Assembly: GCF_024730565.1 (NCBI RefSeq)
Contig: NZ_CP077725.1
Coordinates: 3,490,501 to 3,554,500 of the forward strand
DNA length: 64,000 nt
From: Clostridium sp. CM027
Lineage (GTDB): Bacteria > Bacillota > Clostridia > Clostridiales > Clostridiaceae
Reading direction: 5' to 3'
Below the pieces are notes generated by a model. The model was not told the DNA's origin, made no database searches, and was given only the letters and a program-made list of their open reading frames with translations. This document shows positions 36,327 through 44,362 of the stretch, in pieces; within the stretch, counting starts at the first letter, position 1, and every line of letters begins with the position of its first letter. The position numbers and the translations under genes are program-made.

Positions 36327-37370
36327 ATGACAACAGATAATAAAGAAGAAGTTATAATGAAAGATATGACAACAGATGGTAATGAGGAAGTTATCATGAA
36401 AGATATGACAGTAGATAGTAGTGAAGAAATTACAATGAAAGATGCGATGGATAATACTGATGACGTGCTTTTAGCTAAAAAAAGTGAAGATAGCGTTAAA
36501 GTTTGGGAAAAATTACAGGAAATCGTAGATGAGAATAAAACGTTAGAAGTAACAGTTAGTGACATAGTAAAAGGCGGAGCTACGGCTTATATTGATGGAG
36601 TTAGAGCATTTATACCTGCGTCACAAATCTCAGATTCATATATAGAAAACCTAGAAGACTTTAAAGGCAAAACTTTAGAAGTTAAAATAATAGAACTTGA
36701 TAAAGAAAATAAAAACATAGTTCTATCAAGAAGAGTAATAGAAAAAGAAGAGAATGAAGGTAAAAAAGATATAATTTGGAATGAACTCAAAAAGGGCGAT
36801 AAGAGAAAAGGTGTTATAACTAGACTTGCTAAATTTGGTGCTTTTGTAGATTTAGGCGGCATTGATGGTCTTATTCACGTTTCACAATTATCATGGAAAA
36901 GAGTTCAAGATCCAGCAGAGGTAGTGTCAGTTGGAGATGAAGTTGAAGTTACTATTTTAGATTTTGATAAAGAAAAAGGAAGAATATCTTTAGGACTTAA
37001 ATCAGAAGCAGGAAACCCATGGAAGAATATAGTAAGCAACTACAAGCCTGGTGCTATAGTAGAAGGAACTGTTGTAAAATTAATGGATTTCGGTGCTTTT
37101 GTACAACTTGAATCAGGAGTAGAAGGACTAGTTCATTTATCAGAAATATCAGAAGAACGTATAGCAAAAGTTTCTGACGTATTAAAAGTTGGAGAAGTTG
37201 TAAAAGTTAAAATCGGTGAAATAAACGAAAAAGATAGAAGAATAAGCCTAAGTATTAGAGAAGCAGCAAGAGGAAATGAAGATTTTTCACAATATAAGCA
37301 AGAAGAAGAAGCTGGATTAACTTTAGCTGATATATTAGGAGATAAATTCAAAAACTTTAAATTTGAATAA
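36327..37370 (+). CDS. S1 RNA-binding domain protein (RpsA/YpfD-like) with an N-terminal 13-residue repeat
   Basis: A 347-residue protein. Three S1 OB-fold domains lie at about 67-135, 150-220 and 237-310. Typical motifs are GVITRLAKFGAFVDLGGIDG with LIHVSQLSW, and GTVVKLMDFGAFVQLESG with LVHLSEIS. Residues 2-40 are three tandem 13-residue units (TTDNKEEVIMKDM, TTDGNEEVIMKDM, TVDSSEEITMKDA), acidic and probably disordered. It binds mRNA and/or ribosomes like Firmicute S1 homologues. GAGGAG precedes the ATG. Confidence 0.92.
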   Translation: MTTDNKEEVIMKDMTTDGNEEVIMKDMTVDSSEEITMKDAMDNTDDVLLAKKSEDSVKVWEKLQEIVDENKTLEVTVSDIVKGGATAYIDGVRAFIPASQISDSYIENLEDFKGKTLEVKIIELDKENKNIVLSRRVIEKEENEGKKDIIWNELKKGDKRKGVITRLAKFGAFVDLGGIDGLIHVSQLSWKRVQDPAEVVSVGDEVEVTILDFDKEKGRISLGLKSEAGNPWKNIVSNYKPGAIVEGTVVKLMDFGAFVQLESGVEGLVHLSEISEERIAKVSDVLKVGEVVKVKIGEINEKDRRISLSIREAARGNEDFSQYKQEEEAGLTLADILGDKFKNFKFE

Positions 37371-37456
37371 ATTTGTAAGTAAAAATAATTAATAATAGTT
37401 TTACTTAATAGAGCTACAAGAAGCATAGATTTTTAAAAAAGTCTATGCTGAATTAA

Positions 37457-37497
37457 GAAGATGATTTCTGTATTGTAAACAGGAGTCATCTTTTTTA
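37457..37497 (+). terminator. Rho-independent terminator
   Basis: AAGATGATTTCTG pairs imperfectly with CAGGAGTCATCTT and is followed by TTTT. A second hairpin (AGCATAGATTTTT/AAAAAAGTCTATGCT) lies just before it at about 37,421-37,449. Confidence 0.75.
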
Positions 37498-37606
37498 GGT
37501 TCCATTGATATCTAAATTTAATATCTACTTTTAATAGATTTTTTTAGAAGCGTATGGTAATATATTTATAAAATGTAATTTAATGATATGAAAGAAGGGG
37601 ATTTTA

Positions 37607-39406
37607 GTGAGTGAAGTTAAAAAACTTAAAACAAGAGATGAAATTGACAGCATGTACAAGTGGAACGTCCAAAAGATGTATAAGAGTTCTGCGGCGTGGG
37701 AAGAAGATTTTGAAATACTAAGATCTAAAGCACCAGAAATGCAAAGATTTTCAGGGAAACTGGGCACTGCTGAGGAGTTATTATCATTTTTAGAAAGCAA
37801 TGTAGAGATTCAAAGACTTCTAGAAAAATTGCTTGTATATGCACATTTAAGAGGGGATGAGGATACAGCTAAGGCAGAGTTTCAAGTACTTAAAAATAAG
37901 ATTGATTCATATGCCGCAGAAGTTTCGAGTGCCACTGCATTTTTTGTCCCTGAACTATTATCATTAAAAGAGGGCTTTATAGATGAGGCAATTTGTAAGA
38001 TTCCAAAACTTAAAATATATGAATTCTACTTACTAGATATTTTAAGTCAAAAGCCTCATACATTAAGTGTAGAGGGAGAAAAGCTATTAGCATCTGTAAG
38101 CGACTGCTTAAATGCCCCGGGAAATATATTTGAAATGCTTACAAATGCAGATATGACGTTTCCAAGTATAAAAGATGAAAAAGGTAATGAAATTGAATTA
38201 ACAGAAGGAAACTACAGTATTTTTATAAAATCGAAGGATAGAAGGGTAAGAAAAGATGCCTTTGAAACATTATTTGGAACATATAAGGGGTTTAGAAATA
38301 CGTTAACAACATCTTTAACATCATCAATAAAAAACTTTGTATTTAATGCAAAAACAAGAAATTATGCATCAGCATTAGAAAGCTCATTAAAGCCTAATAA
38401 TATTCCAGTAGAGGTTTATCATAATGTGGTGGATACTATAAACAACAATCTAGACTCCCTCCATAAATATGTAAGACTTAAAAAGAAACTTTTAGGACTT
38501 GATGAAATTCATATGTATGATTTATATGTGCCAATAGTTGATGCGGTGCAAGATAGTATTGAGTATGAAGATGCTGTTAAGTTAGCATTAGATGGTATAA
38601 AACCTTTGGGGCAAGAATATTTAAATATATTTAAAGAAGGAATTAGTGAAGGCTGGGTAGATGTATTTGAAAATAAGGGTAAACGTTCTGGGGCATATTC
38701 TTCGGGATGCTATGACAGTATGCCATACGTACTCTTGAATTATAATCACCAATTAAATGATGTATCTACGCTTGCTCATGAAATGGGGCACTCTATTCAT
38801 TCTTATTATTCAAGGAAGAATCAACCGTATATATATTCAGAGTATGAGTTATTCTGTGCGGAAGTAGCATCTACAACTAATGAATGTTTACTAATAGATT
38901 ATTTAATTAAAAATGAGACAGATAAGAAGAAAAGACTATTCTTAATAAATCAGCAATTGGAAGGAATAAGAACTACAGTATTTAGACAATGTATGTTTGC
39001 AGAGTTTGAAAAAACAACCCATGAAAATATTGAGCAGGGTAACCCATTATCTCCAGAGGACTTATGTAAAATTTATCATGATTTAAACCGAAAATATTTT
39101 GGAGCTGAAATGGTGGTAGATGAGGGTATTGATATGGAATGGGCAAGAATTCCTCACTTTTACAGCGACTTCTATGTATATCAATATACTACGGGTTTTG
39201 CAGCAGCTAATTCTTTCAGTAAAATGATAGTTGAAGAGGGCGAAAGCGCTGTAGAAAGATATAAAGGATTCTTAAAGAGCGGTGGAAGTGACTATCCAAT
39301 AAATATACTTAAAAAAGCAGGGGTAGATATGTCATCACCAAAACCTTTAGAGGATACTATAAGAAGATTTGATGAATTATTAGAAATGCTCGAAAAAGAG
39401 ATATAA
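37607..39406 (+). CDS. pepF: Oligoendopeptidase F (M3 zinc metallopeptidase)
   Basis: A 599-residue cytoplasmic peptidase cleaving short peptides. The zinc site is LAHEMGHSIHSYYS at about residues 388-401, with a downstream Glu in SEYELFCAEVASTTNE. The PepF N-terminal domain (LSFLESNVEIQRLLEKLLVY) is present. The start is GTG with AGAAGGGG upstream. Repeat B2 begins at its stop codon. Confidence 0.95.
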   Translation: MSEVKKLKTRDEIDSMYKWNVQKMYKSSAAWEEDFEILRSKAPEMQRFSGKLGTAEELLSFLESNVEIQRLLEKLLVYAHLRGDEDTAKAEFQVLKNKIDSYAAEVSSATAFFVPELLSLKEGFIDEAICKIPKLKIYEFYLLDILSQKPHTLSVEGEKLLASVSDCLNAPGNIFEMLTNADMTFPSIKDEKGNEIELTEGNYSIFIKSKDRRVRKDAFETLFGTYKGFRNTLTTSLTSSIKNFVFNAKTRNYASALESSLKPNNIPVEVYHNVVDTINNNLDSLHKYVRLKKKLLGLDEIHMYDLYVPIVDAVQDSIEYEDAVKLALDGIKPLGQEYLNIFKEGISEGWVDVFENKGKRSGAYSSGCYDSMPYVLLNYNHQLNDVSTLAHEMGHSIHSYYSRKNQPYIYSEYELFCAEVASTTNECLLIDYLIKNETDKKKRLFLINQQLEGIRTTVFRQCMFAEFEKTTHENIEQGNPLSPEDLCKIYHDLNRKYFGAEMVVDEGIDMEWARIPHFYSDFYVYQYTTGFAAANSFSKMIVEEGESAVERYKGFLKSGGSDYPINILKKAGVDMSSPKPLEDTIRRFDELLEMLEKEI

Positions 39407-39540
39407 AAAAAGTATGAAGTTTCTCCTGGATGACTTGCAATAAGAACTTGAAACGAAAAATTTTGTTAAGAAATTCTAAATGAAATTTCAATGTTTCTGC
39501 ATTTCTTATTGCAAGTCGCTTTCAGAGAAATCCAATACTT
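39407..39540. repeat. Family B palindromic repeat, fuller copy B2
   Basis: The left arm AAGTATGAAGTTTCTCC...GACTTGCAATAAGAA pairs with the right arm TTCTTATTGCAAGTC...GGAGAAA-like...AATACTT. The interior contains AAATTCTAAATGAAATTTCA. B1 and B3 are half copies of it. Confidence 0.8.
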
Positions 39541-39541
39541 A

Positions 39542-39798
39542 TTATTTAGATCTTATTTTGAACATCTTTATGACATAGTAGAGACAAAGATTACAGGATT
39601 TAATACAATGTCAAAAAAAGAAAAAGAAGAGTTTAATGTTGTTTCCTTGTGTAAATACACGGGGAAATTCATGTTTATGATTGCTTTTGAATAAAGGATT
39701 TGTATGAGCATTATAATTTTAATATATTTAATGGCAGATTTGGTATTGTAGAAAGTATAGAGAATACAATAGAAAGAATAATACAAGGTGGTATTTAA
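39542..39798 (+). pseudogene. Frameshifted, 5'-truncated gene remnant of unknown family
   Basis: One frame encodes FRSYFEHLYDIVETKITGFN, then NVVSLCKYTGKFMFMIAFE and stops at 39694. Another frame resumes at once with KDLYEHYNFNIFNGRFGIVE and SIENTIERIIQGGI to a stop at 39798. The joined text reads as one protein, so a single-base deletion near 39,691 is likely. Repeat B2 replaces its 5' end. The family was not recognised. Confidence 0.5.
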
Positions 39799-39799
39799 A

Positions 39800-39973
39800 A
39801 TGGAGAAAAAGCTTAGATATAGATTGATTACCGGAAAAGATGATGCGAACTTTTGTAAAAGAATTTCTGAATTACTTGATGAAGGTTATACATTATATGA
39901 ATCTCCTTCGTGTACATTTAACGGACAAGATGTAATTGTGGCACAAGCTGTAATTAAGAATGATAAAAAATAA
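39800..39973 (+). CDS. DUF1737 domain protein
   Basis: A 57-residue protein. Text such as YRLITGKDDANFCKRISELL, DEGYTLYESPSCTFNG and VIVAQAVIK is typical of DUF1737 small proteins. The start is ATG 39800 with GGTGG upstream. Function is unknown. A damaged copy of its 3' end lies at 40,745. Confidence 0.8.
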   Translation: MEKKLRYRLITGKDDANFCKRISELLDEGYTLYESPSCTFNGQDVIVAQAVIKNDKK

Positions 39974-40095
39974 ATATTAAAAATTTTAATTACCTAGAAA
40001 TTGTAGGTATTGCAGGACTAAATATATTAATATTTAATACACAGTTGTAAGAAATTATAATGTAAATAATGTATTTTATAAGGAGATGTTTGATT

Positions 40096-40551
40096 ATGAA
40101 AAAGTCTCTATCAATAAATTTTATCGAAGTACTTTTAGATGTTTTACTAACTGTATCAGGGTTTTTATTAGTAATGGGTGTATTACATGTACTATTTGGT
40201 GGAAAGGCTGTATTTACTATAAATATTGGTATTAGTTTTATAGTTTATTTAATTTACGTTTTAATACTTTACAATCTACGCAAAATTGTTTGTAGTGCTA
40301 AATTAACACCGTTTTGTTTTGATAATGTCAGGAGATTTAAAATAATTGGATATTATATGTTCTCTATAGCTATTTTTGATGTAATCATGAACTACAAAAG
40401 ACAAGCTGGTATAGAAATATTTGCTACAAGATATGGGTCACTTAAAGGCAGTTTTTTTATGTATATTGTGTTAGCTTGTATGGCTTTAGCTTTAGCAGAA
40501 ATATTCAAAAAAGCAATTGAAATAAAAGAAGAAAACGACTCGACTGTCTAA
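40096..40551 (+). CDS. DUF2975 family membrane protein
   Basis: A 151-residue protein starting at ATG 40096 with AAGGAGATG upstream. It has four hydrophobic helices, a conserved LRKIVCSAKLTPFCFDNVRR loop and a C-terminal LAEIFKKAIEIKEEND. DUF2975 genes are usually followed by a small Xre-type regulator gene. Here only the two ends of that gene remain directly downstream. Confidence 0.82.
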   Translation: MKKSLSINFIEVLLDVLLTVSGFLLVMGVLHVLFGGKAVFTINIGISFIVYLIYVLILYNLRKIVCSAKLTPFCFDNVRRFKIIGYYMFSIAIFDVIMNYKRQAGIEIFATRYGSLKGSFFMYIVLACMALALAEIFKKAIEIKEENDSTV

Positions 40552-40562
40552 AGGAATATAAT

Positions 40563-40657
40563 ATTACAATTATCGTAAATTTGGATTTTATACACTTGAA
40601 GCTATTTCTCGTGAATTGCAATGCCAACTTGGTGATTTATTAGAATATAAAGAATAA
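40563..40657 (+). pseudogene. Remnant of a YozG-like Xre regulator with its DNA-binding core deleted
   Basis: One frame gives ITIIVNLD, the N terminus of these regulators, though the start codon is no longer ATG. A second frame gives GFYTLEAISRELQCQLGDLL and EYKE to a stop, the usual C terminus. Nearly the whole helix-turn-helix is missing between them, at about 40,584-40,590. In relatives this gene overlaps or follows DUF2975, as here. Confidence 0.7.
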
Positions 40658-40686
40658 TATATATATAAGTTGCGTCGCAACATTCT

Positions 40687-40731
40687 AAAATAGAGCATCA
40701 ATTGTATATCTACGATTGATGCTCTATTTTT
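40687..40731 (+). terminator. Rho-independent terminator
   Basis: AAAATAGAGCATCAAT pairs with ATTGATGCTCTATTTT, then T. It ends the DUF2975 transcript. Confidence 0.85.
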
Positions 40732-40744
40732 GAAGACTTCGAAG

Positions 40745-40819
40745 TTAGTTATATGATTTTTAACAGACAAGATGTAATTCATAATGACAATAATGCGGAA
40801 AAATAAATATTAAAAATTT
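40745..40819 (+). pseudogene. Partial duplicate of the DUF1737 gene 3' end
   Basis: ATTTTTAACAGACAAGATGT and AAAAATAAATATTAAAAATT match the end of the gene at 39,800 and its downstream flank. The middle (GTGGCACAAGCTG...) is shortened and altered. A segment duplication followed by decay explains it. Confidence 0.6.
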
Positions 40820-40927
40820 GAATATTTAATGTTAAATATTATTGTGACATACATTATACACTATACGAATAAAATTAAGATATGATGTTAAAATGCCGCA
40901 CGAGATATAGTAAGGAGAGTGATTTAA

Positions 40928-41218
40928 ATAATAATTTTCACCACTATTTTAATAGGTATAATATTTTTGACAGGGATTATTATGCTACAGATATTTTTAT
41001 CAAAACGACAAAATAAGTGGCTTGGTTTAATATTGCCAATAATTAATGTTATTTTTTCCATTAGGGCAGTTTTAGGTATAAGTTTCGATGGGGGAGAATC
41101 AATTAGTACAATTGTAATGGAAACGATTATGACGTTTTTAGTGTGGAATATTTTAACAGGTGTTTTAAGTGATGTATATTTTACTTGCCGTGAAAAATTA
41201 AAAAAGAGTAAAATATAG
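40928..41218 (+). CDS. Small membrane protein of unknown function, start codon unclear
   Basis: The open frame follows a TAA at 40925 and encodes IIIFTTILIGIIFLTGIIML, then FLSKRQNKWLGLILPIINVI and a third hydrophobic helix. AAGGAGAG at 40,912-40,919 is placed for an ATA or ATT codon at 40928-40936. The first TTG (40967) and ATG lie inside the first helix. About 96 residues; no family was recognised. Confidence 0.55.
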   Translation: MIIFTTILIGIIFLTGIIMLQIFLSKRQNKWLGLILPIINVIFSIRAVLGISFDGGESISTIVMETIMTFLVWNILTGVLSDVYFTCREKLKKSKI

Positions 41219-41300
41219 ATGAAATGAATGTGGAAATTATTGCGATTTGGTGGTTTTTTATCTGCTATCCATAGTAGATACATCTTAGTGTAAATATGAT

Positions 41301-41389
41301 ATAGTATGAAGTTTTTCCGGAAATGACATGAAATAAGAAGTGCAGAAACATTGAAAGTTGATTTAGAAATTCTACCGATTTATGCGCAA
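41301..41389. repeat. Family B half copy plus linker, copy B3
   Basis: ATAGTATGAAGTTTTTCCGG, then TGAAATAAGAAGTGCAGAAA and ACCGATTTATGCGCA. It is the reverse complement of B1 plus its linker, so B3-A4 is the inverted form of A2-B1. Confidence 0.8.
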
Positions 41390-41579
41390 AAAAAGTATAT
41401 GTTACATATAATGCATTGAAGCGAGCTTTAGAACTTCTTATTTTATTTTTAATTAAGATGCGTTAGGAAAAACATATGTTTGAGCGACACAGCGAGTTTA
41501 TGTTTTTTAGCAGATTAATTAAAAGTAAAATTAGTAGTTCTTAGCGAAGTGAATGCATTAATAGTAATATATACTTTTT
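41390..41579. repeat. Family A palindromic repeat, copy A4
   Basis: Ends are AAAAAGTATATGTTAC and GTAATATATACTTTTT, one mismatch. The core has TTAATTAAGATGCGTTAGGA, CATATGTTTGAGCGACACAG and AGATTAATTAAAAGTAAAAT. It ends four bases before the permease stop codon, in a convergent gap. Confidence 0.92.
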
Positions 41580-41583
41580 TATT

Positions 41584-42927
41584 TTAGTCTTGTTTCTTTT
41601 TAGTAATATACCAATATACAGGTAATCCAATTAAGGTTATTGCAAGTCCTATAAGTGCTTTTGAAGTATCAGTTAAAAGTGTACTTACTAGGATATATAT
41701 ACCTCCAGTAATTCCGATGAGTGGAACTATTGGGTAGAAGGGTACTTTATAAGGTCTCTCTAAATCTTTATGTTTTGTTCTTAATATAAAGATACCAGCT
41801 ACTGCCATTGTGAAGAAAATCCATAAAACAAATATAACAAGATCAGTTAAGGTATCAAAAGAACCGCTAAATACATATAAAGAGGCGAGTACTGCCTCGA
41901 AAATAAAAGCGTTTAATGGAGTTTGATATTTTTGATTAACTTTTCCGAGGATCTTATCAAAAGGTAAAAGTTTATCTCGAGCCATGGCAAAGGGTATTCT
42001 AACTCCTGTCATTAGGTAACCATTTAATGTTCCAAAGATTGAAATTAATATGCCAGCAGTTATAAACAATGAACCAAATTTTCCAAATAAAACTGTTGCA
42101 ACATCAGAAGCCACTTTATTAGAACTAATAACAGCTGTTATAGGAATTATGTTTATAATTGCTAAATTAAATAAAACATACACTGTTATAATAACGATTA
42201 GTCCTAAAATTATGGACTTTGGTATGTCTTTTTTAGGATTTTTAAGTTCTCCTGCTATATTACCTACGCCTACCCAGCCATCATAAGCCCAAAGTGTTCC
42301 AAGCATAGCAGCTCCAAAACCAGCTCCGGCTGCAGTAGTCCCTAGTGGCAAGGAAAAACTGTGAGCTGTTCCTTTTATAAGGCCTAAAGCAATAATAATA
42401 AAAATTGGAATTAGTTTTGCAACAGTTGCAATGAACTGAATTTTACTAGCAAGTTTTGTTGATAACACGTTTGCAGTGGTGATAACAAATATCATTAATA
42501 TTGCAAATAGTTTTTGCTGGATTGGACTCATAGGTACAAAATTAGTAGCTTGAGTTGCTAAAACTATTGCGAGTGCTGCGGCGGCACCAGGTACATAAAT
42601 AACCGTCTGTACCCAACCAAATAGAAATGCCCATTTTTCTCCATAGAGTTCTTTAAGATATATAAATATACCACCAGTTTTTGGAATAGCTGCTGCTATT
42701 TCAGCTATAGTAAGACCAGAAGCCATAGTTATAATGCCACCGGCGACCCAAGCAAGTATTCCCATGGTTGGAGATCCTGCGTTTTTAAATACAATAGAAG
42801 GTTTAAAGAAAATCCCTGAACCTATAACCATACCTATAACTAGGGTAATGGATTCTAGTAAGCCGATTTCTTTCTTTAGTGTTTTTGGTGAATTATTGAT
42901 AGAATCTAATTCTTTTGATGCTTCCAG
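41584..42927 (-). CDS. Amino acid permease (APC superfamily, SteT/LAT-like)
   Basis: A 12-helix cytoplasmic-membrane transporter. GMVIGSGIFFKPSIVFKNAG is the APC helix-1 motif, followed by IAEIAAAIPKTGGIFIYLKE. The first ATG (42831) lies inside helix 1. The frame continues upstream through a normal N terminus (EASKELDSINNSPKTLKKEI, GLLESITLV). AGAGGATGAT is then spaced for a CTG at 42927 or ATT at 42930, which was taken as the start (about 447 residues). The substrate is probably a neutral amino acid. Confidence 0.85.
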   Translation of the reverse strand: MEASKELDSINNSPKTLKKEIGLLESITLVIGMVIGSGIFFKPSIVFKNAGSPTMGILAWVAGGIITMASGLTIAEIAAAIPKTGGIFIYLKELYGEKWAFLFGWVQTVIYVPGAAAALAIVLATQATNFVPMSPIQQKLFAILMIFVITTANVLSTKLASKIQFIATVAKLIPIFIIIALGLIKGTAHSFSLPLGTTAAGAGFGAAMLGTLWAYDGWVGVGNIAGELKNPKKDIPKSIILGLIVIITVYVLFNLAIINIIPITAVISSNKVASDVATVLFGKFGSLFITAGILISIFGTLNGYLMTGVRIPFAMARDKLLPFDKILGKVNQKYQTPLNAFIFEAVLASLYVFSGSFDTLTDLVIFVLWIFFTMAVAGIFILRTKHKDLERPYKVPFYPIVPLIGITGGIYILVSTLLTDTSKALIGLAITLIGLPVYWYITKKKQD

Positions 42928-42983
42928 AATAAATCATCCTCTCTTTTGTTAGTCTTAAAATAATAGAAAACTCATTTAAGTGG

Positions 42984-43020
42984 GTCAAATCATCTCCTGC
43001 GGAGCTGAAATGTCGCTAAA
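42984..43020 (+). repeat. Minimal family C repeat (C4)
   Basis: GTCAAATCATCTCCTGCGGA, then GCTGAAATGTCGCTAAA. It joins the left end of C2 directly to its right end, as if the 100-base interior had been deleted. Confidence 0.7.
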
Positions 43021-43029
43021 ATATATAAA

Positions 43030-43080
43030 GACATGAAGTAAAAAAGCGGCAAAAGCACTGCATTTTTACTACATGTCCTC
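43030..43080 (-). terminator. Terminator hairpin downstream of lplA
   Basis: GACATGAAGTAAAAA pairs with TTTTTACTACATGTC. Read on the minus strand it follows lplA and is trailed by TTTATAT. Confidence 0.55.
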
Positions 43081-43215
43081 TTATCTGAAAGTTTCATTAG
43101 ATAATAATCTAAGTTGCTCCAATAAAAATATTTTAAATAACTATAATCCCAAATGTAAATTTTATTATTTCTTTATATTTTATTAGCAAATTCAAATATA
43201 GTCAAGAAGAATTTT

Positions 43216-44196
43216 TTAAAACATACAACTTAAAATATCTTCTATATTTGCATTTGAAAAATAATCAGATATATTAAAGGCTGAAAGCGCTTTTTTTACA
43301 TCAGATTCCACATGATTTATGCCTATAAGGGCAGCATCTATGTCCGAGATATCAAGTTTGCTAAAAAAATCACCATATATCGTAATATCTTTTATTATTC
43401 CATGTTGTACTTCCATATTACATTCAACAGTTCCAAATGAAAACTTCTTTTCATTTGTGAAATTATATTTTGGTGAATGGCCAAAATTCCATTCCCAAGT
43501 AGAATATTTTTCAGTGGCAAGCTTATTTATACTATTTAAATCATATGGAGTGAATTCATACAAATAATCTGAATTATTTTTTGTAATAATATAGTTCATA
43601 ATTAACTCTTTAAATTCCATGATAGATAGAGACCGTGTTAAGTGCGAACTTATATTAGTTACCCTGCTTAATACGGATTTAATACTTTTGTCTTGAAATT
43701 TTAAAGGTTTAGCTTGTAATGCTTTTGATAAATCCGAAATATTTGATGAAAAAAGCAAGGTGCCATGATGAAGAACTCTGTTTTTGTAATTATATTGTGC
43801 ATTGCCTGAGAATTTTTTACCTTCAATGGTTAGATCATTTCTTCCACTAAATTCTGCATTTATGTTAAGTAAGTTTAAAACATTTAAAATTGGCAAGGTG
43901 AATTTTCTGAAATTATTAAAATTTTCTTCACTACTATTTTTGATAAAAGTGAAATTCAAATTGCCTAAATCGTGAAAAACAGTGCCTCCACCAGACAATC
44001 TCCTTACCACAGGAATATTATTTGTTTTTATATAGTCTAGGTTAATTTCTGATAAGGTATTTTGGTTTTTTCCGACGATGATACAAGGCTCATCACTCCA
44101 GAGCATAAAACAGTCTTCTTTAAATTTTTTTAGCAAATATTCTTCCGCTGCTAAGTTAAAATAGGGACTTGTATTTGTGTTATTTATATAAATCAT
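43216..44196 (-). CDS. lplA: Lipoate-protein ligase A
   Basis: A 326-residue enzyme attaching lipoate, via lipoyl-AMP, to lipoyl-domain lysines. The start at 44196 (MIYINNTNTSPYFNLAAEEY) has AAGGAGG before it. Lipoate-binding RRLSGGGTVFHDLGNLNF, the GRNDLTIEGKKFSGNAQY catalytic-lysine region and HHGTLLFSS are present. It also carries the C-terminal domain. Divergent to the glycine cleavage genes, it probably lipoylates GcvH. Confidence 0.94.
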   Translation of the reverse strand: MIYINNTNTSPYFNLAAEEYLLKKFKEDCFMLWSDEPCIIVGKNQNTLSEINLDYIKTNNIPVVRRLSGGGTVFHDLGNLNFTFIKNSSEENFNNFRKFTLPILNVLNLLNINAEFSGRNDLTIEGKKFSGNAQYNYKNRVLHHGTLLFSSNISDLSKALQAKPLKFQDKSIKSVLSRVTNISSHLTRSLSIMEFKELIMNYIITKNNSDYLYEFTPYDLNSINKLATEKYSTWEWNFGHSPKYNFTNEKKFSFGTVECNMEVQHGIIKDITIYGDFFSKLDISDIDAALIGINHVESDVKKALSAFNISDYFSNANIEDILSCMF

Positions 44197-44362
44197 TATA
44201 TTTCCTCCTTGCATTAACTTTAGATTTGAAATTATAAACCAATATATATATTTAATTGAATTATATACCAAAAGGCAGTATAATGAAACATGAAGGAGAA
44301 TAAAAAAACAATCATTTTTTTTTATATTTCAATGCATATATTTTACAAAAATGGGGGGAATT

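Noticed and set aside
39491-39694. 67-codon frame after pepF as a real gene
   Set aside because: Its start lies inside repeat B2 and it ends at a frameshift; it is better explained as part of a gene remnant.
40924-41283. 119-codon minus-strand frame
   Set aside because: It runs antisense to the small membrane protein at 40,928, whose hydrophobic pattern and binding site are better.
44197-44362. Glycine riboswitch before gcvT
   Set aside because: The roughly 165-base divergent gap shows none of the conserved glycine-aptamer sequence.
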